Shown here: in pieces, positions 18,052 to 26,560 of the stretch
How the letters are laid out: each line of letters starts with the position of its first letter
Position numbering within the stretch: the first letter of the stretch is position 1
Assembly (NCBI RefSeq): GCF_005049285.1
Contig: NZ_SOSC01000003.1
Coordinates: forward strand, 124,001-188,000
DNA from: Halorientalis salina
GTDB taxonomy: Archaea; Halobacteriota; Halobacteria; Halobacteriales; Haloarculaceae
Reading direction: 5' to 3'
DNA: 64,000 bases
Program-made: the position numbers and the translations under genes
Notes under the pieces: model-generated
Seen by the model: only the letters and a program-made list of their open reading frames with translations
The model's database searches: none
Told to the model about the DNA's origin: nothing

Positions 18052-19296
18052 ACGTGAACATGAATCTCCAGGAACGAAAAGTTTCCGGCATCACCGGACA
18101 CACCCTCGAAGTTCCGGAGATACCGCCAGAGGACGAAAGTAAACAGAGATTCGAAGAATATCCGTTTATTTCTGCAAACATCGTTAGCAGGACACAGTCT
18201 CGGTACATGTTGACACACACCATCTAAAGAGCAGCCATCCGGCAGTACCAAACGCAGACCGATACGGCACTGGAAGCCTATATCGGCCAGTTTCGGCGTT
18301 TACCCGGGTTCTCGTCAGAATGCACTGGGAAAAGTACATATCATATCTCAGTATAATATTCCATTATCTACCCAAAAATTGCATCTCACGTAGTTTCACG
18401 CCGATATCCTATATTCTGACTTCTGATATTTCAGGGGCGGCATTACCGGACAGCGATCTACTCGCGTACAGCGCACCAAAATAACACCAGTACGTTTGTT
18501 AGAGAGATCGGAGGGAGCCGTTCGTCAGATCTCGGTCACCCGGTCGTACTCGTCGGCCAGGGCCGCGGCGTCCTCGGGGAGGAGTGCGACGAGAAGATAC
18601 CGTCGACCTCACTCGACAGCGGTCGCAGTCCGCCCTGGCCGTGGCCGCTGCGAGTCCCTGACGATCGAACTTGTAGGCGGTGAACGGGGGCTCACGTGAT
18701 CGTCCCCGGACGTCGGCCACCGCTGCTCCATCCCCGATCCGATCGGATTCAGGTCGGATTCGTCTGCGAGGCCGGCGACCTCGGTCCGCCTTCCACCCGA
18801 ACTGCCCCCATCGCCCTCGAAATTTACCCTGCACGGAACACTGAGATCAGCCACAGTACAAGTCGCGATCTCCGTACCCGCTCGTGATAGTGTTTGGAGA
18901 AGCTTCCCGAGACGACTAGAATAACACAAATACCATCGTTATTCTGTCGGCAATCTGTTCTGACAGCCCTTCGCTAGAGGTATTTTAGAAGAGAATATAG
19001 GTTTTTGATTCTATAAATTGCTCATAAACACCGATAGTAGCCAAAAGTAGATCTAAATAAAGATATTAGTAGTATAATAGCCACAAGTAGCGCATCAGTA
19101 TACGTAATTTAGCAAATTTTAGTTATAAGCTATGTTATCTACTTCTATCTATCGTCATCCGAGTTCGAATCTTCACGGCCAACCAGCAACACGCCAGAAC
19201 ACAGATGTTCGGAACTCGTTTTCGAATCCGGAGTTCGAATCAGAGAACGAGCCATATGGAAACGCTTTTGCGAAGATAAGACCCAGTATTCGCCCA
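18052..19296. other. 1.2-kb gene-poor, AT-rich decayed region
   Basis: No convincing complete gene. Short open frames here lack family features and codon bias. A GC-rich patch at 18520-18610 reads on the minus strand as RYLLVALLPEDAAALADEYDRV followed by TEI and a stop at 18523-18525, an acidic haloarchaeal-looking C-terminus with an in-frame stop just upstream: probably the last remnant of a lost gene. 18930-19130 is very AT-rich and contains two imperfect direct copies (15 of 17) of an ATA-TAGCC-A-AAGTAG sequence at 19034 and 19074. Confidence 0.6.
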
Positions 19297-19626
19297 ATGA
19301 CAGAGAAAACGGAGCCAGACGAAGACACAGTCGCCGTATCAATGGAGATATCGGGCAAATACGATGACGTAATAGCGAAGTTGCAATCCGGTGGGTCCAG
19401 ACGGCCGGGTATCGAGCCCTTCGTCGATGATCTGGCGGTCCTCTTGGACACGGTCGTCGAGATGGGCGGTGGCACGCGAAGCGCGATCGCCCAGCAGTTG
19501 CCCTCGGACATGGCCGCCTCCTACGATGCCCAAGCGGTCGTCGATACACTACAGGTGCTCGAACGCTACGACCTGGTCGTCCTCGAAGGGAATACCTGGA
19601 AACCGGGCCCGAAGCTAGAGGAGTAG
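19297..19626 (+). CDS. Conserved haloarchaeal hypothetical protein, winged-helix-like
   Basis: 109 residues beginning MTEKTEPDEDTVAVSMEIS. The C-terminal two thirds (LAVLLDTVVEMGGGTRSAIAQQLP ... VVDTLQVLERYDLVVLEGNTW) looks like a winged helix: helix, turn, helix, then a strand pair ending in a wing. I do not recognise a named family. The ATG at 19297 is preferred over an upstream in-frame ATG at 19132 because the extra 55 residues are basic and low in acidic residues, unlike real proteins here. A DNA-binding or partner role next to the toxin-antitoxin relic is an inference. Confidence 0.65.
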   Translation: MTEKTEPDEDTVAVSMEISGKYDDVIAKLQSGGSRRPGIEPFVDDLAVLLDTVVEMGGGTRSAIAQQLPSDMAASYDAQAVVDTLQVLERYDLVVLEGNTWKPGPKLEE

Positions 19627-19706
19627 CCGAATCCCCGGATGGGACGACGACTGTCGACGATTCAGGAGAGTCGCTCGTCCCACACGCGCACAATGCAGCG
19701 CAGTGT

Positions 19707-19720
19707 ATGGGCCCTGGCGG
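19707..19720 (+). repeat. Left att-like copy of tRNA-Met 3' end
   Basis: The 14 bases atgggccctggcgg are identical to 20683-20696, the last bases of the tRNA-Met gene (minus strand, discriminator to T-arm). This is the arrangement left by integration into a tRNA 3' end: the enclosed 976 bp hold the RHH/RelE pair. No integrase gene is present inside, so the element is a remnant. Confidence 0.6.
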
Positions 19721-19941
19721 GGACATCCAGAGTTTTTACGACTGTCAGCCAGTTGTTGAGTGGTGCTTGACGCGTTAATACCGCTGCTTTTGAGCCGGTA
19801 TTCTAGAGAGATCCACATATCGATATCTGCGAACCCTCCGAGATGAGGACGTTTCTTCATCGTAACTGATACAAATCTGATAAGAGTGTTTCGACTGAAC
19901 GAAGGCAAACACTCTTTGCCACCAGTCTGTAATACAAGCGT

Positions 19942-20214
19942 ATGTCGAATACGGATACATCTAGCGGCGATCCGGAGAAAACGAATATCAATATCCGCCT
20001 GACGGAGACGTTCCTCGAAGACATCGACGCGACGTGGCAAGACGAAGGCTACAACAGCCGCAGCGAGTTCATACGGGAAGCCTTGCGTGACGCGGTTCGG
20101 CACCCGGACCTGACCCGCGAGAGCTGGAAAGAAATCGCAGCCGTCGAGCACGCGCGACGGACGGGCGAGAGCGAGACGTTCTCCCGCGAGGAAATTCTCG
20201 GCGACGATGAGTGA
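19942..20214 (+). CDS. Ribbon-helix-helix antitoxin (CopG/Arc-like)
   Basis: 90 residues. N-terminal strand TNINIRLTETFLEDIDATWQDEG followed by YNSRSEFIREALRDAV is the classic RHH DNA-binding fold; the C-terminal EIAAVEHARRTGESETFSREEIL would wrap the toxin. Overlaps the downstream RelE-like frame by 8 bp, as in type II toxin-antitoxin operons, and would autoregulate its promoter. It appears intact although the toxin is not. Confidence 0.88.
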   Translation: MSNTDTSSGDPEKTNINIRLTETFLEDIDATWQDEGYNSRSEFIREALRDAVRHPDLTRESWKEIAAVEHARRTGESETFSREEILGDDE

Positions 20215-20491
20215 CGACGAGTGGACCTGGCAGTTCCGCAAGCCCGCCAAGCAGACCTACGACGATCTCGACGACCACGCCCAAGACCGAATCACTGACA
20301 AGCTGGATGAGATCGTAAACGACCAGTGGCGAGACCCTGGTGACTACCTCGAACCGCTGACCGGTGCGCCACACTCGAAACTCCGTATCGGGCAGTTCCG
20401 ACTCGCTGCCGACTGCAATCACGCCGAGTAGATACTGGATATCTATAGTATTGAGCATCGTAGAGGCGCGTACAAGGCAGACGACGACTGA
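20207..20491 (+). pseudogene. RelE/ParE-family toxin interrupted by an in-frame TAG
   Basis: The frame starts MSDDEWTWQFRKPAKQTYDDLDDHAQ, the N-terminal helix pair of RelE-fold mRNA interferases, and reaches LRIGQFRLAAD, the central sheet. It then meets TAG at 20429-20431 (codon 75). Directly after it, in the same frame, follow ILDIYSIEHRRGAYK and a stop at 20489-20491, which is the normal C-terminal strand and catalytic-tail region. One base change (for example CAG to TAG) explains the loss, so the toxin is probably inactive. Stop readthrough is the less likely alternative. Confidence 0.82.
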
Positions 20492-20682
20492 CAGGAAACC
20501 GGTAGCAATCGGCGATAGTTTTCATACACGCGCTGTGTCGGTTACCAGTGAAGGCACGAAGGCAGCGACTCGCATCCACGCGCTGGATGAACTCTGGACA
20601 AGCCAGGATACCATCAAGAGATGGAAAAGAAATATGCTGGCAACGTCGCTAGCTGGCGATTTGAAAATATGAATGTTCTTCC

Positions 20683-20696
20683 ATGGGCCCTGGCGG
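20683..20696 (-). repeat. Right att-like site inside tRNA-Met
   Basis: Partner of the copy at 19707-19720. It spans the tRNA discriminator base, the acceptor 3' strand and the start of the T-arm, the part that integrases commonly use as attB. Confidence 0.6.
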
Positions 20697-20790
20697 ATTT
20701 GAACCACCGACCGCCCGGTGTCCCACAACACTGACGCGAGTCAGCAGTTGATATGAGCCGGGTGCTCTCACCAGACTAAGCTAAGGGCCC
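20684..20790 (-). tRNA. tRNA-Met(CAT), elongator type, with 32-nt intron
   Basis: Acceptor stem GGGCCCT pairs with AGGGCCC and discriminator A; T-arm GGTGG-TTCAAAT-CCGCC. Anticodon CAT at 20753-20755. Removing 32 nt (20720-20751) after the base 3' of the anticodon restores a CCCGG/CCGGG anticodon stem, the standard archaeal bulge-helix-bulge intron position. The acceptor stem differs from initiator tRNAs, so this is elongator tRNA-Met, which is known to carry an intron in other haloarchaea. Mature length 75 nt. Confidence 0.92.
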
Positions 20791-20855
20791 TTATTTACCG
20801 GATCTATTATCTGGGTTCTTTAGGCTATCGGGATTGCACTCATCTCCCAAATTTT

Positions 20856-21733
20856 CTATAGCAAACCGCTAGATCTCAATTCACTTTGAAGTTCGTCAGT
20901 ATCGCTGATTACCAGGAAGTCCATATTTTGTTTATCTATATATTCCAGCTTCTCTTCGAAATTTTTTGCGTTTGGACGTGAGCCTGGAAGATACCCATCT
21001 ACCTCTATCCAGAGGGGGATGTCAGACAATAGGAAATCGCTCGTCCAAGGCGTTCCCTCTATTTCTGGATGGACCGTATAGTTTATATTGTGGTCATACA
21101 GAAACCGAGCAACCTTCAGTTCGAGTTTGCTATCTAATTCTCTCCAGTTGGGCCTTCACAATCGTGTCCATGTTTCTTTCCGGGGCTGATCCCGGCAGCG
21201 TTACATGCCTGTTTCCACGAATCGAATAGTACCTTCACCGTGCTTGTTGCATACTCGCCGTGCCTTCTATACGCACGGGTTGTAAGACGGTCAGATGGTA
21301 GTTTGTTGACGACACGACGCATATCCCTGCAAATTTCTGGTTTATCTTCGGGGCCGTACTTGTGGACTTGCAATTTCCCCTCGCTCAGACCCGCGTCCTC
21401 CAGAACTCCAAGCCAACCGTCATCACCAGCCATTGAATATAGGGTCGCCAAGGACGGGAGGCTGTCCGCTTGTTGAGCCTCACGTGTTGTCGGAGATTTT
21501 TCGAGTTTTTCAGCAAGGGCTTGTGTGTCAGCAATTAGATCTGAGTAGGTGTAGTCTCCGAGATCGTATCCCGTATGCTGATTACCGTGAAACTCGCCCA
21601 TAGTCCAGTTACCCTGGCTATCTCGTTTAAACCTCGGAACAGTAGCCCCATTGACAGTGTGATCTGCAGGCTTACGTGAATACCCTATGCTATCAGCTAC
21701 CGATTGATTAGATATGGTCAAATGATAGAACAA
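20856..21733 (-). pseudogene. HNR-repeat / Vsr-like PD-(D/E)XK nuclease, frameshifted
   Basis: The first part (21733-21134) contains two homing-endonuclease-associated repeats: SPTTREAQQ ... LATLYSMAGDDGWLGVLEDAGL and TTRAYRRHGEYATSTVKVLFDSWKQACNAAGI. It stops at 21134. One base out of frame, from about 21150 down to the stop at 20856, the sequence continues WRELDSKLELKVARFLYDH, then GTPWTSDFLL and WIEVDGYLPGSRP: a restriction-fold nuclease domain resembling Vsr, with D...E-x-D catalytic spacing. A single-base deletion near 21146-21152 explains the break. Low GC and position between two tRNA genes suggest horizontal arrival. Programmed frameshifting is possible but unsupported. Confidence 0.78.
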
Positions 21734-21764
21734 ACCATAGCCGAAAGTTTCTCAGTAAAAGTCA

Positions 21765-21869
21765 CGCCACCGCCAGGGTTCGAACCTGGGACAACCACGT
21801 ATCTGCGGCGAACAGGGGATTCCTATTCACCGTAACAGCGTGGTGCTCTACCAACTGAGCTACGGCGGC
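21765..21869 (-). tRNA. tRNA-Asn(GTT) with 32-nt intron
   Basis: Acceptor stem GCCGCCG pairs with CGGTGGC (one G-T), discriminator G; T-arm CCAGG-TTCGAAC-CCTGG; D-arm GCTC...GAGC. Anticodon GTT at 21834-21836. Excising 32 nt (21801-21832) after position 37 restores a CCACG/CGTGG anticodon stem, giving a 73-nt tRNA. Intron position is canonical for archaeal splicing endonuclease. The gene lies 98 bp from the divergent cca gene. Confidence 0.92.
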
Positions 21870-21969
21870 CCGTTTGTCTGCATTCCACGATAGCTCAGGT
21901 GATTTGAAAGGGCTTTCGTTTTCGACGCGCATCGACACGCTTTCACGCGGTCACCGGAAACCGACGCGT

Positions 21970-23334
21970 ATGAGCGACGAGTTCGCAGCCGTCGTCGATC
22001 GCGTCCGCGAGCGCGTCACGCCCGACGACGAGGAACGAGCGAGACTCCGCGAGGCGACCGACCGACTCGTCGAGCGCACCGAGACCGCAGTCGATGCTCT
22101 CCCCGTCGACGGCGACGTGCTTCTGGTCGGCAGTACCGCCCGCGGGACCTGGCTGGCCGGCGACCGCGACGTCGACATGTTCGTCCGGTTTCCCGCCGAC
22201 CTCGACCGCGAGCAACTGGAGACGTACGGCCTCGACATCGGCCGCGAGGTCCTGCCCGAGGGGCACCAGGAGTACGCCGAACACCCCTACACGGTGGGAG
22301 AGTTCGAGGGGTTCGCCGTCGATCTGGTTCCCTGCTACGACGTCGAGGACGCGACAGCGATCCAGTCAGCCGTCGACCGCACGCCGTTCCACACCGAGTA
22401 CCTCGAAACGCGGCTAACCGACGACGTCGCCGGCGAGGTCCGCGTCTGCAAGGCGTTCCTGAAAGGGATCGGCGTCTACGGGAGTGACCTGAAAACACGC
22501 GGGTTCTCGGGCTATCTCACCGAGTTGCTCGTCCTCGAATACGGTGGCTTCCGTGCGTTCGTCGACGCCGCCGCGGACTGGCACCCACCGGTCGAACTCG
22601 ACCCGGAAGACCACGGGGTCCAGTCCTTTTCGGACCCGCTGGTCGTCATCGACCCGACGGACCCCGAACGCAACGTCGCCGCCGCGCTCTCGCCGGCCAA
22701 CGTGGCCCGACTCCAACACTACGCCCGGGATCTGCTGGCCGACCCTCGGGAAGACCTGTTCGAACCCGACGACCCCGATCCGTTGTCCCCCGACGGGGTC
22801 CGCACGGCCCTGCAGGACAGGGGGACGACGCCGGTCGCGATCCGGTTCGAGACGCCCGACATCGTCGAAGACCAGCTGTGGCCCCAACTTGAAAAGTCCC
22901 TCGACGGCGTCACGGGCGAACTCGACCGACGTGGGTTCGACGTGTTCCGCGCGGAGGCGTTCGCCGACATCGAGTCGGCCGACGAGGCCGTGCTGTTCGC
23001 CGAACTCGCCGTCACCGAGCGACCGCGGGTCGAACGCCACGAGGGACCGCCGGTTCACGTCCGCGACCACGCGACCGGCTTTTTCGAGAAGTACGCCGAT
23101 ACGGAGGCCTACGGGCCGTTCGTCGACGGCGACCGCTACGTCGTCGAGCGCGAGCGGGCGTTCACGACCGCCCGAGAATTCCTCGAAAGCGACGCGCTCT
23201 TCGACGTGGCACTGGGCGCACACGTCGAGACGGCGCTCGGCGACGGGTACGAGGTACTGGTCGGTGACGATATCACGGCACTCTGCCCCGCGTTCGGGGG
23301 CGAACTCGCGCGTTACGTCTCGCCGAAGCCCTGA
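21970..23334 (+). CDS. cca: CCA tRNA nucleotidyltransferase (archaeal, class I)
   Basis: Adds or repairs the 3' CCA of tRNAs. 454 residues, normal for archaeal class I enzymes. Nucleotidyltransferase motif LLVGSTARGTWLAGDRDVDMFVRF with the two catalytic aspartates in DVD; FEGFAVDLVPCY carries the third carboxylate; KAFLKGIGVYGSD is the central domain. ATG at 21970 gives the expected start. Both neighbouring tRNAs lack an encoded CCA, consistent with need for this enzyme. Confidence 0.95.
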   Translation: MSDEFAAVVDRVRERVTPDDEERARLREATDRLVERTETAVDALPVDGDVLLVGSTARGTWLAGDRDVDMFVRFPADLDREQLETYGLDIGREVLPEGHQEYAEHPYTVGEFEGFAVDLVPCYDVEDATAIQSAVDRTPFHTEYLETRLTDDVAGEVRVCKAFLKGIGVYGSDLKTRGFSGYLTELLVLEYGGFRAFVDAAADWHPPVELDPEDHGVQSFSDPLVVIDPTDPERNVAAALSPANVARLQHYARDLLADPREDLFEPDDPDPLSPDGVRTALQDRGTTPVAIRFETPDIVEDQLWPQLEKSLDGVTGELDRRGFDVFRAEAFADIESADEAVLFAELAVTERPRVERHEGPPVHVRDHATGFFEKYADTEAYGPFVDGDRYVVERERAFTTAREFLESDALFDVALGAHVETALGDGYEVLVGDDITALCPAFGGELARYVSPKP

Positions 23335-24323
23335 TCTTCCAACGCGTCGAACACCTCGGTCGCTCGGTCCTGTGGTTCGTCGTCGGGTTCCATCGGCTCG
23401 CGTCCGTCGAACACGTCGTGGACCATGCTGACGCTCTCGGCCAGGGTGTCGAGCCCGTAGCCGCCCTCAAGGACGAAGCCCAGACCGGCGTCGATGTCGT
23501 CGGCGAGCGTGCGGAACCGGTCGGTCATCGCCCCGTACCCCTCCGTCGAGACGCGCATCCGTGAGATGGGGTCGTGTCGGTGGGCGTCGAAGCCCGCACT
23601 CACGAGGACCAGGTCCGGACCGAACTCACGGAACGCCGGTGCGATGAGGTCGTCGATGGCCGCCAGGTACTCCGCGTCGCCACAGCCCGCGGGCAGGGGA
23701 AGGTTCAGCGTCGTTCCCTCGGCGTCACCCTCGCCGGTCTCTTCGACGTCGCCGCTGCCGGGATAGAGCCCTTCCTCGTGGATGGAGGCGTAGAACACGT
23801 CGGCGTCGGTGTAGAAGATGTCCTGAATCCCGTTGCCGTGGTGGACGTCCCAGTCGAAGATCGCGACGCGGTCGGCCGATGCGTCGTCGATAGCCTGGCG
23901 TGCGGCGACCGCCGCGTTGTTGATGAAACAAAAGCCCATGGCGTCGTCGGCCACTGCGTGATGGCCCGGCGGGCGGCCGATCGAGAAGGGCGTCTGTCGG
24001 CCGTCGTCACCGGCGAGGGCACGTTCGGCCGTCCAGATCGCCTGGCCGGCGGCGGCTAGCGCGGCGTCCCACGTCGCCTCGACAGCGACGGTGTCGGAGT
24101 CCCAGTCGCCGCCCCCGTCAGCACAGAACTCCTTGACGGAGTCGACGTACTCGTCCGTGTGAACGCTTCGGACGGCGGCGTCCGAGGCCGGATCGGCCGC
24201 GACGTACTCGACGCCGTGTTTCTTCGTCAGGGCCTGACGGATCGCTCGCAGCCTGTCGGCACTTTCGGGGTGTCGATACCCCGTCGTGTGTTCGAGACAG
24301 TCCTCGTGATAGCCGAATTTCAT
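23313..24323 (-). CDS. Histone deacetylase-family protein (class II HDAC / AcuC-like)
   Basis: 336 residues with the zinc-deacetylase signatures GRPPGHHA, FDWDVHHGNGIQDIF (metal-binding Asp and His), FINNAAVAA, and VLEGGYGLDTLAESV. Removes acetyl or acyl groups from lysines or polyamines. Its ATG overlaps the stop of the histone gene by 4 bp, so both are translated together; this supports histone or chromatin-related acetylation as a target, though other proteins are possible. Convergent overlap with cca at the 3' end (22 bp). Confidence 0.93.
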   Translation of the reverse strand: MKFGYHEDCLEHTTGYRHPESADRLRAIRQALTKKHGVEYVAADPASDAAVRSVHTDEYVDSVKEFCADGGGDWDSDTVAVEATWDAALAAAGQAIWTAERALAGDDGRQTPFSIGRPPGHHAVADDAMGFCFINNAAVAARQAIDDASADRVAIFDWDVHHGNGIQDIFYTDADVFYASIHEEGLYPGSGDVEETGEGDAEGTTLNLPLPAGCGDAEYLAAIDDLIAPAFREFGPDLVLVSAGFDAHRHDPISRMRVSTEGYGAMTDRFRTLADDIDAGLGFVLEGGYGLDTLAESVSMVHDVFDGREPMEPDDEPQDRATEVFDALEDQGFGET

Positions 24324-24760
24324 TCGAAGTATTGGGCGAGCTCGAAGTACGCCTCGATGTCCTCGGCTTTGATCGTCCGTCGTCCGGCGTGGTGGGCGAG
24401 CCTGGCCGCGGCCGCCGCGATGTCGTCCGCGTAGTCCTCCAGAATGTCCGCGAGCGCGATGCGCGCGTCCATGGACACGCGATAGCTGTCGTCGATGTCG
24501 AGTCGAGCGATGCGGTCGATGGGTGCGATGGGAAGTTCGAGCGTGTTCTTGTCCGGGGTCGCTGGCACGCCGAAATCCGACGCCATCAGCGTCTTCCGGC
24601 CGTCCGCCGTCGCCGCCTCGGCGGCGTCGATGGCGAGGCTCGCGCCCCGAGATTGGATCCGGCGAGCCAACTCCTCGGCGGCTTCAGCACTCACCCGAAG
24701 GGACCCAGCGTTCCGTCGAATGACCGTGTCGACCGGGGCGACCGGCAGCTCGACGCTCAT
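24320..24760 (-). CDS. hstA: Archaeal histone, fused doublet
   Basis: 146 residues comprising two histone folds in one chain (about 1-68 and 74-146). Each begins with an ELP-IAP-D-I-R segment, and the end of the second reads RLAHHAGRRTIKAEDIEAYFELA, the third helix of the fold. Haloarchaeal histones have this tandem form. Being acidic overall, it may act more as a regulator than a packaging protein, as reported for haloarchaeal histones. Coupled by overlap with the deacetylase and preceded by rpa (62-bp gap). Confidence 0.93.
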   Translation of the reverse strand: MSVELPVAPVDTVIRRNAGSLRVSAEAAEELARRIQSRGASLAIDAAEAATADGRKTLMASDFGVPATPDKNTLELPIAPIDRIARLDIDDSYRVSMDARIALADILEDYADDIAAAAARLAHHAGRRTIKAEDIEAYFELAQYFE

Positions 24761-24822
24761 ACGCCATACCGGGGCGGTCGCGCTCTTAAGACTTTCCGTG
24801 AGTCCGTAGGCGACCGCTCCGC

Positions 24823-26280
24823 CTAGAAGACGTCGTCGGCGTCAAGCCGCCCGTCCGCAACCGGCCCGCGTGCCGTGACTTCCTGCCCTAACTGCAGGGT
24901 GGCGTCGGTCTCGACGCTCATCGTCTCCTCCCCGTCGTCCAGTACGACGGGCTGGCCCGTCTGGACGACCGTCCCCGTGAACTCGACGACTTCGGCCTCC
25001 GCCGAGTCCGTCTGTGTCGCCGCCGCCGCTGCCGTTGCCCCGCTACCGTCGGCTCCACCGGCACTCCCACCGTCACCGTCGGCGAAGGCGTCGAGTCCCG
25101 TGTCCGCCTGCTCTCCCGTCGCTGTCCCGTCGCTGTCGCCGGTTGCCCCACCAGCACCGGCAGTGTCCGTCGCACCGTCCTCGAGCACGACGACCGTCGA
25201 CCGCCAGTTCGCGGAGGCCTCCAGGTCGTCCTGCCAGCCGTCCTCGATCTCGACGTCAGCCAGGAACACCTCGTCGCCCGGTTGAACGTCCTTGTCGGCC
25301 TTGTCGCCCCACAGCGCGACGCGGATGTCGCCGGTTTCGTCCTGGACGCGGACGTTCCGGACCTGCCCCTCGGAGCCGTCGTCGCGGTCGAACGTCCGTT
25401 TCGGGTCCGTCGACCGAATCACGCCGCCGATATCGACCGACTGGCCGATCTCGATCGCGTCGATGGGCGCGGTTTCGGGCGTGAACTCGACGGTGTCCTC
25501 GACCTCGTCGACGGCACCGCGGTCGCCCACGTGCAGTTCCAGATCGCCCTCGCGTTCGCGGACGTAGCCGTCGACGACTTCCACGGCGACGCCGGGGTCC
25601 AGTTCCTCGGCCCGCGCCGTGCGTTCGTCCCACAGCGTCACTCGAATCCGGCCGGTTTCGTCGCCGATGGCGAGGTTCGCGACCTTCCCCTCGGAGCCGT
25701 CGTCGCGGTCGAACGTCCGGACACCCTCGGTATCGAGGACGAGTCCCCTGACGTTCACGTCGGACTGACCCAGCGTGAGGCTCTCGATGGCCGTCGTCCC
25801 CCCCGGCTGGACGTCGATCTCCTCCTCGTCGTCGGGTTCGGCCTTGTCGACGCTGACCTCCAGCCCGTTGTAGCCGTCTTTGGGTCGGCCCGCGATGCGG
25901 AGCACCTGGCCGACTTCGAGTTGTCCCTCGTCGATGCTCACGGCCTGTTCGTCCCAGAATGAGAGGGTGATCGACGCCGTCTCGTCGGCGACGTCGACGT
26001 TGATGACCCGGCCGTCCTCGTCCTCACCGTCGCGCTCGAAGGTCCGGAGTTCGCCGACGCTCATCACCTTCCCGATGAACTTGACCTCTTCCATGCCCGG
26101 CTCGATGTCGGCGATCGCGTTGACCTCGCCCTCGGAGAGTTCGTGTGCGATGAGCATCGCCGCCGTCTCCGTGTCGGCGAGCCCGCCCATCTGCTCTACC
26201 TTCTGCTCGACGGCCTCGCGGAACTCCTCCTCGGAAACGTCGGCCTCCACGTCCGCGTAGATGTCCTCTATCGCACCCAT
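24823..26280 (-). CDS. Replication protein A (multi-OB-fold single-stranded DNA-binding protein)
   Basis: 485 residues with an N-terminal helical part (MGAIEDIYADVEADVSEEEF) and at least three OB-folds: about 60-160 (VKFIGKVMSVGELRTFERDG), about 165-265 (VRGLVLDTEGVRTFDRDDGSEG) and about 280-370 (IGGVIRSTDPKRTFDRDDGSEG), then a low-complexity Ala/Gly/Thr linker and a small C-terminal OB-like strand set. The repeated RTFDRDDGSEG loops show internal duplication. Coats ssDNA in replication and repair. Matches the stand-alone haloarchaeal Rpa2 type found beside hstA. ATG at 26280 chosen; 26292 is possible. Confidence 0.92.
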   Translation of the reverse strand: MGAIEDIYADVEADVSEEEFREAVEQKVEQMGGLADTETAAMLIAHELSEGEVNAIADIEPGMEEVKFIGKVMSVGELRTFERDGEDEDGRVINVDVADETASITLSFWDEQAVSIDEGQLEVGQVLRIAGRPKDGYNGLEVSVDKAEPDDEEEIDVQPGGTTAIESLTLGQSDVNVRGLVLDTEGVRTFDRDDGSEGKVANLAIGDETGRIRVTLWDERTARAEELDPGVAVEVVDGYVREREGDLELHVGDRGAVDEVEDTVEFTPETAPIDAIEIGQSVDIGGVIRSTDPKRTFDRDDGSEGQVRNVRVQDETGDIRVALWGDKADKDVQPGDEVFLADVEIEDGWQDDLEASANWRSTVVVLEDGATDTAGAGGATGDSDGTATGEQADTGLDAFADGDGGSAGGADGSGATAAAAATQTDSAEAEVVEFTGTVVQTGQPVVLDDGEETMSVETDATLQLGQEVTARGPVADGRLDADDVF

Positions 26281-26560
26281 CTGTCTGTGCATGTGGAAGG
26301 TTGCGCTCCGCTTAAGCGTTGCCGTCGCTCCTTGGACCCGCCGCCGTCCGTCGATTCCGCCGCTCGTCGCCCGTCGGTCATACCCGAGGCTGATGCGCTC
26401 TCTGATTTAAATATACGGCCCGGACGTTTCTGCGAGGCGCGCGCTGTCGCGCGACGAGCACGTGCGAGAGATGAGCATCGGAGCGAGCGAACAACGTGAG
26501 AGAGCCAGAAGCGCAGTCGGTTGGGGAGGTGTGTGGATTGCTGTGGCTGAGTTGGGAGCG

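Noticed and set aside
18045-18227. 60-residue frame on the plus strand before the IclR gene
   Set aside because: No family match visible, composition less acidic than real genes here, and it lies over the IclR promoter region.
20966-21229. 87-residue plus-strand frame in the nuclease region
   Set aside because: It is the antisense of the nuclease domain, which reads as a good protein on the minus strand.
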